Below are positions 23,867-32,739 of a DNA stretch of 64,000 nucleotides, piece by piece. The DNA comes from PALSA-607 sp036509315 (lineage in GTDB: Bacteria; Actinomycetota; Actinomycetes; Acidothermales; Acidothermaceae). The notes under the pieces were generated by a model. It worked only from the letters and a program-made list of their open reading frames with translations, was not told the origin of the DNA and ran no database searches. The stretch spans positions 9,568 to 73,567 of the forward strand of contig DATCFU010000153.1 in NCBI GenBank assembly GCA_036509315.1, given 5' to 3'. Numbering within the stretch: position 1 is the stretch's first letter; every line of letters starts with the position of its first letter. A program made the position numbers and the translations under genes.

Positions 23867-24277
23867 ATGACCGCTCAAGGCGACACCACCACACGACCCG
23901 ACACTGAGACCAGCGACATCGAGACTGGCGTCACTGACATCGAGACTGGCCTCACTGGGATCGTGCTTACCGATCACGCCGCCGCCAAGGTGAAGGCGTT
24001 GCTCGAGCAAGAGGGTCGTACCGACCTCGCGCTGCGGGTAGCGGTGCAGCCCGGTGGCTGCTCCGGATTGCGCTACCAGCTCTACTTCGACGACCGCTCG
24101 GTTGACGGCGACCAGGTTCAAGACTTCGGCGGTGTGAACGTCGTCGTCGACAAGATGAGCCAGCCCTACCTTTCCGGTGCGTCGGTCGACTTCGTCGACA
24201 CCATTGAGAAGCAAGGCTTCACGATCGACAACCCGAACGCCGGCGGTTCGTGCGCTTGCGGCGACTCGTTCCACTAG
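23867..24277 (+). CDS. erpA: A-type iron-sulfur carrier (ErpA/HesB/IscA family)
   Basis: The 136-residue protein starts at the ATG at 23867, with AGGGAG 7 nt upstream. The A-type domain (about 34-136) carries the three cysteine ligands in the expected places: one in QPGGCSGLRYQLYFDD and two in GGSCACGDSFH. It should hold and deliver Fe-S clusters in the cytosol. The N-terminal 30 residues are extra, acidic, and contain a duplicated DIETGVT/DIETGLT heptad produced by a 21-bp tandem duplication. It is monocistronic, with a strong terminator 12 bp after its stop. Confidence 0.92.
   Translation: MTAQGDTTTRPDTETSDIETGVTDIETGLTGIVLTDHAAAKVKALLEQEGRTDLALRVAVQPGGCSGLRYQLYFDDRSVDGDQVQDFGGVNVVVDKMSQPYLSGASVDFVDTIEKQGFTIDNPNAGGSCACGDSFH
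23915..23956 (+). repeat. 21-bp in-frame tandem duplication in the Fe-S carrier gene
   Basis: Two consecutive copies beginning GACATCGAGACTGGC (23915 and 23936) encode DIETGVT and DIETGLT in the non-conserved N-terminal extension. Confidence 0.9.
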
Positions 24278-24289
24278 TTCTGGTGACCT

Positions 24290-24316
24290 AAAGGCCCTGC
24301 CGTCGGCAGGGCCTTT
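24290..24316 (+). terminator. Rho-independent terminator-like hairpin after the Fe-S carrier gene
   Basis: AAAGGCCCTGCC (24290-24301) and GGCAGGGCCTTT (24305-24316) form a perfect 12-bp stem with a GTC loop, beginning 12 bp after the stop codon. The stem itself ends in TTT; no longer U-tract follows. Confidence 0.8.
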
Positions 24317-24378
24317 GGCATGCCTGCGATGATGCTGCACCCGGCAACATGCGGTGCCCGTGCGAGGGGAGTTCGTGA

Positions 24379-25383
24379 GTGATGTCCGAGCAGATGCGCA
24401 TCGCAGTGACGGGGTCGATCGCCACCGATCACCTGATGTCCTTTCCTGGGCGGTTCGCCGACCAGTTGATGCCAGATCAGCTGCATACGGTGTCCTTGTC
24501 CTTTCTCGTCGACCGCCTGGAGATCCGCCGCGGCGGTATCGCCGCCAACATCTGTTTCGGAATCGCGGCGTTTGGCTTGCGGCCAATCCTCGTCGGCGCG
24601 GTTGGCGCGGACTTCGACGACTACCGCTCTTGGCTCGAACGGCACGGCGTCGACACCCTGTCGGTGCATGTTTCCGAGTTGCACCACACGGCACGATTCG
24701 TATGTACGACCGACACCGACCAGAACCAGATCGCCTCGTTTTATGCGGGTGCAATGAGCGACGCGAGGTTCATCGAGCTCGGACCAGTAGCCGCGCGGGC
24801 GGGCGGCCTCGACCTGGTTGTCATCAGCCCGAACGACCCCGAGGCGATGCTGCGACACACTGACGAGTGCCGCGGCCGCGGGTACCGATTCGTAGCGGAT
24901 CCCTCGCAGCAGCTGACTCGGATGGACGGAGCGCAGATCCGCAGGCTCATCGAGGGCGCGGCCTTCCTGTTCACCAACGAGTACGAGAAGTCGATGACCG
25001 AGACCAAGACCGGATGGTCTGACGCCGAGGTGCTGTCGCGGGTGGGGGTCAGAGTGACGACCCTCGGCCCGCGCGGGGCGATCATCGAGCAGGCAGGCCA
25101 GCCACCGATCACCGTAGCGGCGGTGCCGGAGCGTGGGCTGGCCGATCCGACGGGTGTGGGCGACGGCTTCCGGGCGGGCTTCTTCGCAGGGCTCGCCTGG
25201 GGCGTCGGCCTCGAGCGGTGCGCGCAGATCGGTTCGTTGCTTGCGACCTACGTGCTGGAAACGGTCGGCCCGCAGGAGTACGAGGTGAAGCCGGGCGCGT
25301 TTTTCGACCGCTTTTCAGAGACCTTCGGTGACGACGCTGCGGCGGAGCTCGGGCACCTCGTCGACGCCAGTTTGAAGTCCTAG
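24379..25383 (+). CDS. adoK: Adenosine kinase (PfkB family, mycobacterial AdoK type)
   Basis: The 334-residue PfkB-fold kinase closely matches my recollection of M. tuberculosis Rv2202c, an adenosine kinase. Shared features are AVTGSIATDHLM, FPGRFADQL, HTVSLSFLVD, the mid-protein IASFYAGAMSDAR, NDPEAML, ADPSQQL, and the anion-hole/catalytic motif DPTGVGDGFRAGFF near residue 254. It phosphorylates adenosine in purine salvage. The start could be the GTG at 24379 or the ATG at 24382; GGGGAG lies 7-10 nt upstream of these. Like its mycobacterial homologue it lies beside the cytochrome oxidase subunit II gene. Confidence 0.92.
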   Translation: MMSEQMRIAVTGSIATDHLMSFPGRFADQLMPDQLHTVSLSFLVDRLEIRRGGIAANICFGIAAFGLRPILVGAVGADFDDYRSWLERHGVDTLSVHVSELHHTARFVCTTDTDQNQIASFYAGAMSDARFIELGPVAARAGGLDLVVISPNDPEAMLRHTDECRGRGYRFVADPSQQLTRMDGAQIRRLIEGAAFLFTNEYEKSMTETKTGWSDAEVLSRVGVRVTTLGPRGAIIEQAGQPPITVAAVPERGLADPTGVGDGFRAGFFAGLAWGVGLERCAQIGSLLATYVLETVGPQEYEVKPGAFFDRFSETFGDDAAAELGHLVDASLKS

Positions 25384-25522
25384 TTCGGCGTCTCGCCGCG
25401 CCACGTTTTGGGTGGCCCTGTGGGCAGTTGGGCAACCCGCCTGGAGTAGGGTTTTGCCGACCCCGCACGGGCGGGTGCACATGCCCGTCTGGGCCCGTCC
25501 GGCCTGTCACGGAAGGCGACAC

Positions 25523-26362
25523 GTGAGTCCGAGCACCGACGGATCATCGCGGCAATCCCGCCGTAGGCCTGGCCGGCCCGGTCTGATCCTTCGCTCGGCG
25601 ATGACGGTCGCGACGCTCATGCTCGTGGCCGGCTGTTCGAAGAACGACGTTCCGCGATTCGCGATGCCAACGCCGATTACCGCGGAAGGCCACCGCATCC
25701 TGTCACTGTGGCAAGGCAGCTGGATCGCTGCGCTGTTTGTTGGCTGCCTCGTCTGGGGGCTGATCATCTGGTGCGTGATCGCTTACCGCAAACGTGACGA
25801 GAGCGCGGCGCCGCAGCTTGCGTTCAACCTGCCGATCGAGATCCTGTACACGATCGTGCCGGTTATCTTCGTCGGCGTCCTCTTCTATTTCACAGCGCGT
25901 GACGAGACCGCGATCGACAAGCTCTCGCCGAACCCGCAGGTCACCGTCGAAGTCGTCGGATTTCAGTGGGATTGGCAGTTCAACTATCTGAGCAGCGCCA
26001 ACGACGCGACCGCCGTGACGATGGCAAGTGTCACGGGCGACAACGCCCACGGATCACCAGCAACGCTCGAGTTGCCAGCAGGTGAGTCGGTGCGGTTCAA
26101 GCTGGTGTCACCCGACGTGATCCACGCCTTCTGGGTCCCTGCGTTCTTGTTCAAGCGCGACGTCATCCCCGGGCGTGAGAACGAGTTCGAGGTGCACATC
26201 GACGCCGACAAGGCGGGCAACACCTACGAGGGTCGATGCACCGAGTTCTGCGGACTCAACCACGATCAGATGATTTTCCACGTGAAGATAGTGACTCCGG
26301 CGCAGTACCACGCTGACTTGCTGAAGATGGAAGCCGCCTTCAAGTCGGGGAGCAGCACATGA
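25523..26362 (+). CDS. ctaC: Cytochrome c oxidase subunit II (CuA-bearing lipoprotein)
   Basis: The 279-residue subunit of the aa3 oxidase starts at the GTG at 25523, with GGAAGG 6 nt upstream. It has a lipoprotein signal with the lipobox LVAGC (Cys38), two membrane helices and a periplasm-facing cupredoxin domain. The CuA ligands are complete: the distal His in DVIHAFWVP and the cluster CTEFCGLNHDQM. WDWQFNY is the conserved aromatic electron-entry patch. It overlaps ctaD by 4 bp (ATGA). In actinobacteria this enzyme forms a supercomplex with the bc1 genes found at 30-34 kb. Confidence 0.95.
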   Translation: MSPSTDGSSRQSRRRPGRPGLILRSAMTVATLMLVAGCSKNDVPRFAMPTPITAEGHRILSLWQGSWIAALFVGCLVWGLIIWCVIAYRKRDESAAPQLAFNLPIEILYTIVPVIFVGVLFYFTARDETAIDKLSPNPQVTVEVVGFQWDWQFNYLSSANDATAVTMASVTGDNAHGSPATLELPAGESVRFKLVSPDVIHAFWVPAFLFKRDVIPGRENEFEVHIDADKAGNTYEGRCTEFCGLNHDQMIFHVKIVTPAQYHADLLKMEAAFKSGSST

Positions 26363-28047
26363 CCGCCGCAGGCATCGCGCAGCCAATCGTTCGTCCGCGC
26401 AAGCGCCGCGGCTCGTCGCTCGTCAACTGGATGACCACCACCGACCACAAGCTGATCGGGCAGCTTTACCTGGCGACATCGTTCCTGTTCTTCCTGCTGG
26501 CCGGTGTCATGGCGCTGTTGATGCGCGCCGAACTGGCCCGGCCAGGCCTTCAGTTCCTTACCAACGAGCAGTACAACCAGCTGTTTACGATGCACGGCAC
26601 GATCATGTTGCTGCTGTTCGCGACGCCACTGTTCATCGGCTTTGCAAACGTGATCGTGCCCTTGCAGATCGGTGCACCCGACGTTGCGTTCCCGCGGCTG
26701 AACATCTTCAGCTTCTACCTGTTTCTGTTCGGCGGCCTGATCACCATCGGTGGCTTCCTCACCCCTGGTGGCGCCGCAGACTTCGGCTGGTACGCCTACA
26801 CACCGCTGACGAACGCGGCCCACTCGCCAGGCGTCGGCGGCGACATGTGGATCATGGGGCTTGTCGTCTCCGGGCTCGGCACGATCCTTGGCGGCGTGAA
26901 CTTCGTCACCACCATCATGGTGATGCGTGCACCCGGCATGACGATGTTCCGGATGCCGATCTTCACCTGGAACATCCTGCTTACTTCCATGTTGGTGTTG
27001 CTCGCGTTTCCGGTCCTCGCGGCCGCACTGCTGTGTCTGGAGGCCGAGCGCAAGCTCGGCGCGCAAATCTTCACCACCGCCAACGGTGGCCCGATCCTGT
27101 GGCAGCACTTGTTCTGGTTCTTCGGGCACCCAGAGGTCTACATCGTCGCGATCCCGTTCTTCGGGATCATCACCGAAATTCTGCCGGTATTCGCCCGCAA
27201 GCCAGTGTTCGGCTACAAGGGCCTCGTGTTCGCGACGATCTCCATCTCTGGCCTGTCCATGACGGTGTGGGCGCACCACATGTTTTCCACCGGTGCGGTG
27301 CTACTGCCGTTCTTCTCGTTTATGACGTTCCTGATCGCCGTCCCGACTGGCGTGAAGTTCTTCAACTGGATCGGCACGCTCTGGCGTGGCCAACTGAGCT
27401 TTGACACTCCGCTGCTCTGGGCGCTGGGATTCCTCGTGACCTTCCTGTTCGGTGGGCTAACCGGCATCATCCTCGCGTCCCCACCACTCGACTGGCATGT
27501 CACTGACACCTACTTCGTTGTTGCGCACTTCCACTACGTGCTGTTCGGCACGGTGGTGTTCGCGATGTTCGGCGGGTTCTACTTCTGGTGGCCCAAGATG
27601 ACCGGCAAGATGCTCGACGAGCGGCTTGGCAAGGTTCATTTCTGGACGCTGTTCATCGGGTTCCACACCACGTTCCTGGTGCAGCACTGGCTCGGCGTCA
27701 TCGGCATGCCGCGCCGCATCCCCGACTACCTGCCCACTGACGGATTCACCACGCTGAACACGGTATCGACCATTGGTGCATTCATCCTCGGGCTCTCTAT
27801 GTTCCCGTTCTTCTTCAACGTCTGGAAAACCTGGCGGCATGCGCCGCTGGTCGGCGTCGACGATCCCTGGGGTTGGGGTGCGTCGCTTGAGTGGGCGACC
27901 TCGTGTCCACCGCCGCGGCACAACTTCGTTCGCATGCCGCGCATCCGTTCGGAGCGGCCGGCGTTCGATCTGCACCACCCCGAACTGACTGGCCGGCCGC
28001 GCACACCGGTGGCAGCAGGCACAGCGGTTGAAGGAGGCAGCGCCTAG
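26359..28047 (+). CDS. ctaD: Cytochrome c oxidase subunit I (aa3 type)
   Basis: The 562-residue catalytic subunit has 12 membrane helices. Conserved pieces include HGTIMLLLFATP with a low-spin heme a ligand, the CuB/Tyr motif HPEVYIV, HHMFSTG, the K-channel region and VAHFHYVLFG with the heme a3 and heme a histidines. It reduces oxygen to water while pumping protons. The short N-terminal and long C-terminal extensions (SERPAFDLHHPELTGRP) match the actinobacterial form. It is translationally coupled to ctaC, and its stop overlaps the ctaF start by one base. Confidence 0.97.
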   Translation: MTAAGIAQPIVRPRKRRGSSLVNWMTTTDHKLIGQLYLATSFLFFLLAGVMALLMRAELARPGLQFLTNEQYNQLFTMHGTIMLLLFATPLFIGFANVIVPLQIGAPDVAFPRLNIFSFYLFLFGGLITIGGFLTPGGAADFGWYAYTPLTNAAHSPGVGGDMWIMGLVVSGLGTILGGVNFVTTIMVMRAPGMTMFRMPIFTWNILLTSMLVLLAFPVLAAALLCLEAERKLGAQIFTTANGGPILWQHLFWFFGHPEVYIVAIPFFGIITEILPVFARKPVFGYKGLVFATISISGLSMTVWAHHMFSTGAVLLPFFSFMTFLIAVPTGVKFFNWIGTLWRGQLSFDTPLLWALGFLVTFLFGGLTGIILASPPLDWHVTDTYFVVAHFHYVLFGTVVFAMFGGFYFWWPKMTGKMLDERLGKVHFWTLFIGFHTTFLVQHWLGVIGMPRRIPDYLPTDGFTTLNTVSTIGAFILGLSMFPFFFNVWKTWRHAPLVGVDDPWGWGASLEWATSCPPPRHNFVRMPRIRSERPAFDLHHPELTGRPRTPVAAGTAVEGGSA

Positions 28048-28445
28048 TGAAGACCGAAGGTCTGCTCTTTGCGGGTTGCGCGGTCTTCTTCGCGGTCGTC
28101 GACATCGTTTACTGGAGTCTGTCGCACGACCCGACTGGCACCACGGCGTTGGCGCTTGCGGTAGGTCTCGCGTTCCTCGTGGGTTTCTACCTTTTCGTGA
28201 CAGGCCGTCGCACGGGGATGCGCCCCGAAGATCGCCGCGACGCGGAAATCTCTGAATCTGCAGGCGAATTCGGCTTCTTCAGCCCGCACAGCTGGTGGCC
28301 CTTGTTCACAGCTGCATCGGTCGCGGTCGTCGCACTGGGAGTCGTTTTCGCTTGGTGGCTGGCGATCCTCGGCATGATGTTCGTCATCTTGACGGCGTTC
28401 GGCTTCGTGCTCGAGTACTACCGCGGCATTCACATTCAGCAGTAG
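28047..28445 (+). CDS. ctaF: Cytochrome c oxidase subunit IV (actinobacterial CtaF)
   Basis: The 132-residue membrane protein has two pairs of helices: MKTEGLLFAGCAVFFAVVDIVYW, FLVGFYLFVTGRRTGMRPEDR, FFSPHSWWPLF and the C-terminal MMFVILTAFGFVLEYYRG. These match actinobacterial cytochrome oxidase subunit IV, a small structural subunit of the aa3 complex. The GTG at 28047 overlaps the ctaD TAG. The 196-bp stretch to the next gene remnant shows no terminator and no gene, only the leader motif described for the 13E12 pseudogene. Confidence 0.92.
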   Translation: MKTEGLLFAGCAVFFAVVDIVYWSLSHDPTGTTALALAVGLAFLVGFYLFVTGRRTGMRPEDRRDAEISESAGEFGFFSPHSWWPLFTAASVAVVALGVVFAWWLAILGMMFVILTAFGFVLEYYRGIHIQQ

Positions 28446-28613
28446 GCACGCACACCGACGCGGTTGTGTCACGTCTCGGACGACCCAGCGGATGAGTCGC
28501 GTGCGTCGTCCTCAGTATGACGTGCGTACTCGCTCTGCTTATTGGCCGTTGCCGTTATGCACATTCTGCTGAGTCGTGCACAGCTTTAACGGGGCAAGCG
28601 GGTCTGCAGAAAG

Positions 28614-28635
28614 TGTCAGTGGTGGTGGGTAGCTT
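28614..28635 (+). promoter_or_regulatory. Leader motif and -10 of the decayed 13E12 gene
   Basis: TGTCAGTGG begins 28 nt before the ATG and TAGCTT (28630-28635) lies 6 nt before it. The intact 13E12 gene at 60939 has the same two elements at identical distances (TGTCGGTGG and TAGGTT); 18 of 28 positions match. This suggests a family-specific leaderless promoter. Confidence 0.5.
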
Positions 28636-28641
28636 CGATCC

Positions 28642-30008
28642 ATGTTGATCGCCGAGGCCGATGTCGATTTCTTTATCGACGAGTGTGACCGTGCGACTGC
28701 TGCGTCGTTGTTGCCCGATGCTGGTCCGGGATGGTGCAACGAAGATCTGCTGGAGTTCGAGCCGGGTCGCACCATGATCGGGTATTTGTCGTTGTTGGAC
28801 GTGGACAGTCTCGATGAGAACTCGGCATCGATCATGCGCACGTTGCTTTGAGCGTCAGCAGGCGTGGCTGGCTGAGATGGGTGTGCGGGTGACTGCGCTG
28901 GTCGCTGGTCCGACTCCGCCGGCAGCTGATCCGAACAGCACCGACATGGTGGAGCGTGACCCGATCGACGCCGGGGCGAATCTGGTCGCGGCGAGTTTGG
29001 GGCTGACCAGCGGCGGCGCCCAGACCCGCGTCGATACGGCGCGGGCGATCACCGAGATGCTGCCGAGGTGCCAGGTGGCGATGGCGGCGGGGCTCATGGG
29101 GTACTGGCATGCGCGGGTGGTCGCCTAGGCGGTGCGCGACGCCGGCCTGGACGCGGTTGGGATCGCCGTGGTTGACGCGCGGGTCGCCTCGCGGGCCAAA
29201 GGGGCAGGGTTGGGCGGCGTTTCGCCGCACGTTGCGCCGGGCGATCGTGGCTGCGGCCCCCGATCTGCTGTTGGCGGAGCACACGGAGGCGATGGTTCAT
29301 CGCGGGGCGGACAAGGTCGACCTGTTCGATGCGGTGATGAGCGAGTTCCGGGTGACCATGTCGAGCATTGACGCTCAAACGGTGTGGTTGGGATTGGACG
29401 CCACCGCGCGGCAACTGCAAGCCGCGGCGAAGAAGGCTGGGCTGGCCGATGAGGGCATCGACGCCTACCGCTCTGATGCTTTGGTGGCGTGGGCCAACGA
29501 TGCACTGGCGGATCCGAACGCACGACGCCGGCACGGGCGGCGCCAACAGGTGCAGTTCATCACCGACCTGCCGTCCCTGCTCGGGTTGGCCGATCACCCG
29601 GCTGAGCTGGTCGGTTACGGGCCGGTCCCGGCCTCGTTGGTGCGTGACGGGGCCGCCGAGGCGGAGTGGCGGCGGCTGATCGTCGAGCCGGTGACTGGGT
29701 TCCTGCTGGATTACGGCAGCGTGATCTACCGGCCACCGGTGGAGCTCGCGGACTATGTGATGGCTCGTGATCGGCGCTGTCGGTTCCCCGGGTGTAACAC
29801 TCGCGCCACCGTGTGCGACATCGACCACAACATTCCCGCTCCCCGCGGGGCTACCTCGGCCAAGAACTGCTGTTGCCTGTGTCGGCGACACCACCGGCTG
29901 AAAACTTTCGGCGGTTGGACCGTGCAACTCCAACCCGACGGCAGTTGCCTATGGACATCACCAGGCGGGCGCCAGTTCGTGTCCGGCCCACCACCCCAAC
30001 CCGACTGA
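28642..30008 (+). pseudogene. 13E12/DUF222-HNH endonuclease family, broken by three lesions
   Basis: Pieces in different frames add up to a near full-length (about 455-codon) DUF222-HNH protein. The N-terminal part runs in the frame of 28642. A frameshift near 28840-28850 moves the homology to the next frame (CFERQQAWLAEMGVRVTAL). That frame meets an in-frame TAG at 29126-29128 between HARVVA and AVRDAGLDAVGIAVV. A second frameshift near 29195-29210 leads to the last 260 codons, from WAAFRRTLRRAI on. The HNH end is well preserved (CRFPGCN, CDIDH, CLCRRHHRLK). An intact but divergent relative is at 60.9 kb. It sits between ctaF and qcrB and interrupts an otherwise respiratory block. Confidence 0.85.
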
Positions 30009-30025
30009 AGTCGTGGGGGAACCGC

Positions 30026-31762
30026 TCAGTCGGAGTGACCTTGGCCTGAGGTGAGTTCGGTCTGCTCAGCCGCGGGCAGTTCGCCGTCCGCGTGCCCGCT
30101 GCTTGCATGGCCGTCGCCGTGGCCGTTCGTCAACGGCTCGACGTCTGGCTCGTACAGGAATCCACCGATGCGACCGCGGACCTTCTCGAGTGGATTGTGG
30201 CGCGATTTCGAGCGCACGCCATGCTCGTCGACGGGCGGCTCTAGTGCCGGCGGCGGTCCTTGACGGTACTCAAGACCCATGCGCGCAACGACATCTTCCG
30301 GCAGCGCGGACTCGACCTCGATGAACTCGCCGTTCGCGAGCATCACAATGCGGCCGGTCTCGTAGCCGTGTTGCGCGCTGTGGGCGTCGCGATACTGCAG
30401 ACCCAGGCAGATGCGCCGCGTCGCCATGAAGGCGAGCGGCGGCAGGACGAAGAACGCGACCCGGAACGTCCATGTTGTTGCATAGAGGCTGACGTTGTAC
30501 TTCTCGGAGATGACGTCGTTGCCGCCGGCGAGCAGGCACACGCCGAGTTCGGTGAGCACGGCGACACCCAGCGCCGTGCGGCCTGGCCGATTACGCGGCC
30601 GGTCGCAGATGTTGTGAATGGCGTAGTCGCGAGTGACCCACGCTTCAAGGAAGGGGTAAATCGCCATGGCGGTGAACAGGAGGCCGGGAATCACTACAGC
30701 CGGAATCAACACGTTCCAGCTGATCGTGTGGCCATCGACGTGCGTCTCGAGGTTAGGCATCATGCGAAGCGTGCCCTCGAGCCAGCCGATGTAGAAGTCG
30801 GGCTGTGAGCCGGCACCGACCTGCGCTGGGTTGTAGGGCCCGTACAGCCACACCGGGTTGATCTGCACCAGGGCCGACAAGCCTGCTGTGACGGCGAACG
30901 TCGCGAAGAAGAAGCCGCCCGTCTTTGCCATGAAAGCGGGGTAGAACGGGGCGCCGACCACGTTGTCGTTTGTGCGGTGCTCGCCGGGCCACTGCGTGTG
31001 CTTTTGGTGCCACATGATGATCATGTGCGCGGTGATCAGCGACAGCAGGATGCCCGGCACCAACAAGATGTGGATCGTAAACAGCCGTGGAATGAAGTCA
31101 GGCCCGGGGAACTGCCCACCGAACACGAACGAGCCCAGGTAGGTACCGACGATCGGGATCGATTCGATGATGCCGTAGGCAATCCGCAGGCCGGTGCCCG
31201 ACAGCAGGTCGTCGGGCAAGGAGTATCCGGCGAATCCCTCGAGCAGGCCCAGTGAGACGAGCCCGACGCCGATGAGCCAGTTCGTCTCACGCGGCTTGCG
31301 GAACGCGCCGGTGAAGAAGATGCGGCAGCAGTGCGCCACGATCGCGGCCATGAAGAGCAGGGCTGCCCAGTGGTGGATCTGCCGGATCAGCAGGCCACCG
31401 CGCACATCGAACGAGATGCGCAATGTGCTCTCGAAAGCCTCGGTCATCGGAAGGCCGCGCAACGGCACGTAGTTGCCGTTGGTCGGGTAGATCACGGTAT
31501 TGGTGCCCGGCCGGAAGAAGAACGTCAGGAACGTGCCCGAGATCAGCAAGATGACGAACGAGTACAACGCGATCTCGCCGAGCATGAACGACCAGTGGTC
31601 GGGAAAGACCTTGTTCAGGTTGCGCTTCAGAAAGCCAGCAGTGCCAAACCGTTCGTCGACCTCGCCGAGCCCCTTCTTCAGGATCTTCGGCGCGGGCTTT
31701 GGGCCAGCGGGGTTGGGTGTCGTGGCCGACTTTCGGGCGCCACCCGGCCTGATCGTGGTCAT
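30026..31762 (-). CDS. qcrB: Cytochrome bc1 complex cytochrome b subunit
   Basis: The 578-residue di-heme membrane subunit carries the quinol oxidation and reduction sites. The start is the ATG at 31762 (MTTIRPGG...), overlapping the qcrA stop as ATGA; the frame stays open upstream but that part is antisense-like. Heme-ligand histidines lie in QIHHWAALLFMAAIVAHCCRI and in the later helix TIHILLVPGILLSLITAHMIIMWHQ. The Qo-site motif reads PDFY rather than PEWY, as in actinobacteria. The long hydrophilic C-terminus (His/Asp-rich) is typical of the actinobacterial QcrB that docks to the aa3 oxidase. Confidence 0.96.
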   Translation of the reverse strand: MTTIRPGGARKSATTPNPAGPKPAPKILKKGLGEVDERFGTAGFLKRNLNKVFPDHWSFMLGEIALYSFVILLISGTFLTFFFRPGTNTVIYPTNGNYVPLRGLPMTEAFESTLRISFDVRGGLLIRQIHHWAALLFMAAIVAHCCRIFFTGAFRKPRETNWLIGVGLVSLGLLEGFAGYSLPDDLLSGTGLRIAYGIIESIPIVGTYLGSFVFGGQFPGPDFIPRLFTIHILLVPGILLSLITAHMIIMWHQKHTQWPGEHRTNDNVVGAPFYPAFMAKTGGFFFATFAVTAGLSALVQINPVWLYGPYNPAQVGAGSQPDFYIGWLEGTLRMMPNLETHVDGHTISWNVLIPAVVIPGLLFTAMAIYPFLEAWVTRDYAIHNICDRPRNRPGRTALGVAVLTELGVCLLAGGNDVISEKYNVSLYATTWTFRVAFFVLPPLAFMATRRICLGLQYRDAHSAQHGYETGRIVMLANGEFIEVESALPEDVVARMGLEYRQGPPPALEPPVDEHGVRSKSRHNPLEKVRGRIGGFLYEPDVEPLTNGHGDGHASSGHADGELPAAEQTELTSGQGHSD

Positions 31763-32739
31763 GAGCGTTCGAAGAAGCTCGGGCCGACAGGCTGGTCGAA
31801 CGGCGCGGTGGCGATGAACTCGCCCGCGTCGTTCACCGAGATCGGCAACTGCGGCAGGGCACGTGCGGCGGGGCCGAAGACGACCTTGCATGCCTTCGGC
31901 ACATCGAACGTGGATTGGTGACACGGGCACAGCAACTTGTGGCTCTGCTTTTGGTACAGCCCGATCGGGCACCCGACATGCGTGCAGATCTTCGAGTACG
32001 CAACGTGGTCTTGATAGGCCCAGTTCTCCCGGCCAGGGGCCGGCTTGTTGATTCCGGGCTCAAGCCTGATCAAGAGCACCGGGGTCTTCGCGTAGTCCTC
32101 CTCGGACATCTGCTCGACCGGCACCGGCACCACTGTCGTGAAGGATCCGACCTCAAGGTCTCCGAGCTTGACTGGGCTTCCGGTCTCGGCGTTCAGGAGT
32201 GGCGAGTTCGCCTTCCACAGCGTGGTGTCGAGGCTCGTACGTGGGAGTGGGCCGAGATCGCGCAGCACCAGCACACCGGGCAACGCGAATAGGCCGAGCG
32301 CGAGCCCAAGGGAGCGCTTGATCAGTGAGCGGCGCGCGATGCCGGTCTCCTCGACGCCGACAACGATGATCTGCGATGCGATTTCGAGGTCGGCGTCAGA
32401 CGCCGCCAGCGAGTGCCGTTCTTGGACGACTTCGTGTGCCGGCATGATCCAGCGCACCCACGCGATGATGCCCGCAGCAAGACCGGCGAGTGAAACGGTG
32501 AGCGAGATTCCGAGCCAGAAGTTCGACCATCGAACATCTTTGGTCGTCGAAAGGGTGGGAATCGCAATGTAAGCCGCGATGAAGCCGATCGTGCCGGCGG
32601 CCGACACCAAGAACATCAACGCGATCTTGCGCTCTGCCCAGTCAGCCTTCTTCGGGTCGGCGTCCTGCGGCCGCACGACGCGTTCGATGATGGGCGGGCG
32701 TACCGAGCCCTCGTCGTGCAACTCGACCTGATCGCTCAT
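31759..32739 (-). CDS. qcrA: Rieske iron-sulfur subunit of the bc1 complex
   Basis: The 326-residue subunit starts at the ATG at 32739 (MSDQVELHDEG), overlapping the qcrC stop. The N-terminal half has three hydrophobic helices, the actinobacterial arrangement rather than the single helix of mitochondrial Rieske proteins. The [2Fe-2S] ligands are in CTHVGCPIG and CPCHQSTFD, with the disulfide cysteines inside the same boxes. It passes electrons from quinol to the di-heme cytochrome c encoded next door. An Arg-Arg pair (IARRSLIKRSLG) precedes the third helix and is compatible with Tat insertion of that helix. Confidence 0.96.
   Translation of the reverse strand: MSDQVELHDEGSVRPPIIERVVRPQDADPKKADWAERKIALMFLVSAAGTIGFIAAYIAIPTLSTTKDVRWSNFWLGISLTVSLAGLAAGIIAWVRWIMPAHEVVQERHSLAASDADLEIASQIIVVGVEETGIARRSLIKRSLGLALGLFALPGVLVLRDLGPLPRTSLDTTLWKANSPLLNAETGSPVKLGDLEVGSFTTVVPVPVEQMSEEDYAKTPVLLIRLEPGINKPAPGRENWAYQDHVAYSKICTHVGCPIGLYQKQSHKLLCPCHQSTFDVPKACKVVFGPAARALPQLPISVNDAGEFIATAPFDQPVGPSFFERS

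Noticed and set aside
25467..25488. Hairpin ACGGGC/GCCCGT upstream of ctaC as a regulatory RNA
   Set aside because: Only a 6-bp stem with a 10-nt loop in GC-rich sequence; expected by chance and with no U-tract.
26266..27279. 337-codon minus-strand open frame opposite ctaD
   Set aside because: Antisense to a highly conserved oxidase gene, with a polar His/Gln/Arg composition typical of a mirror frame.
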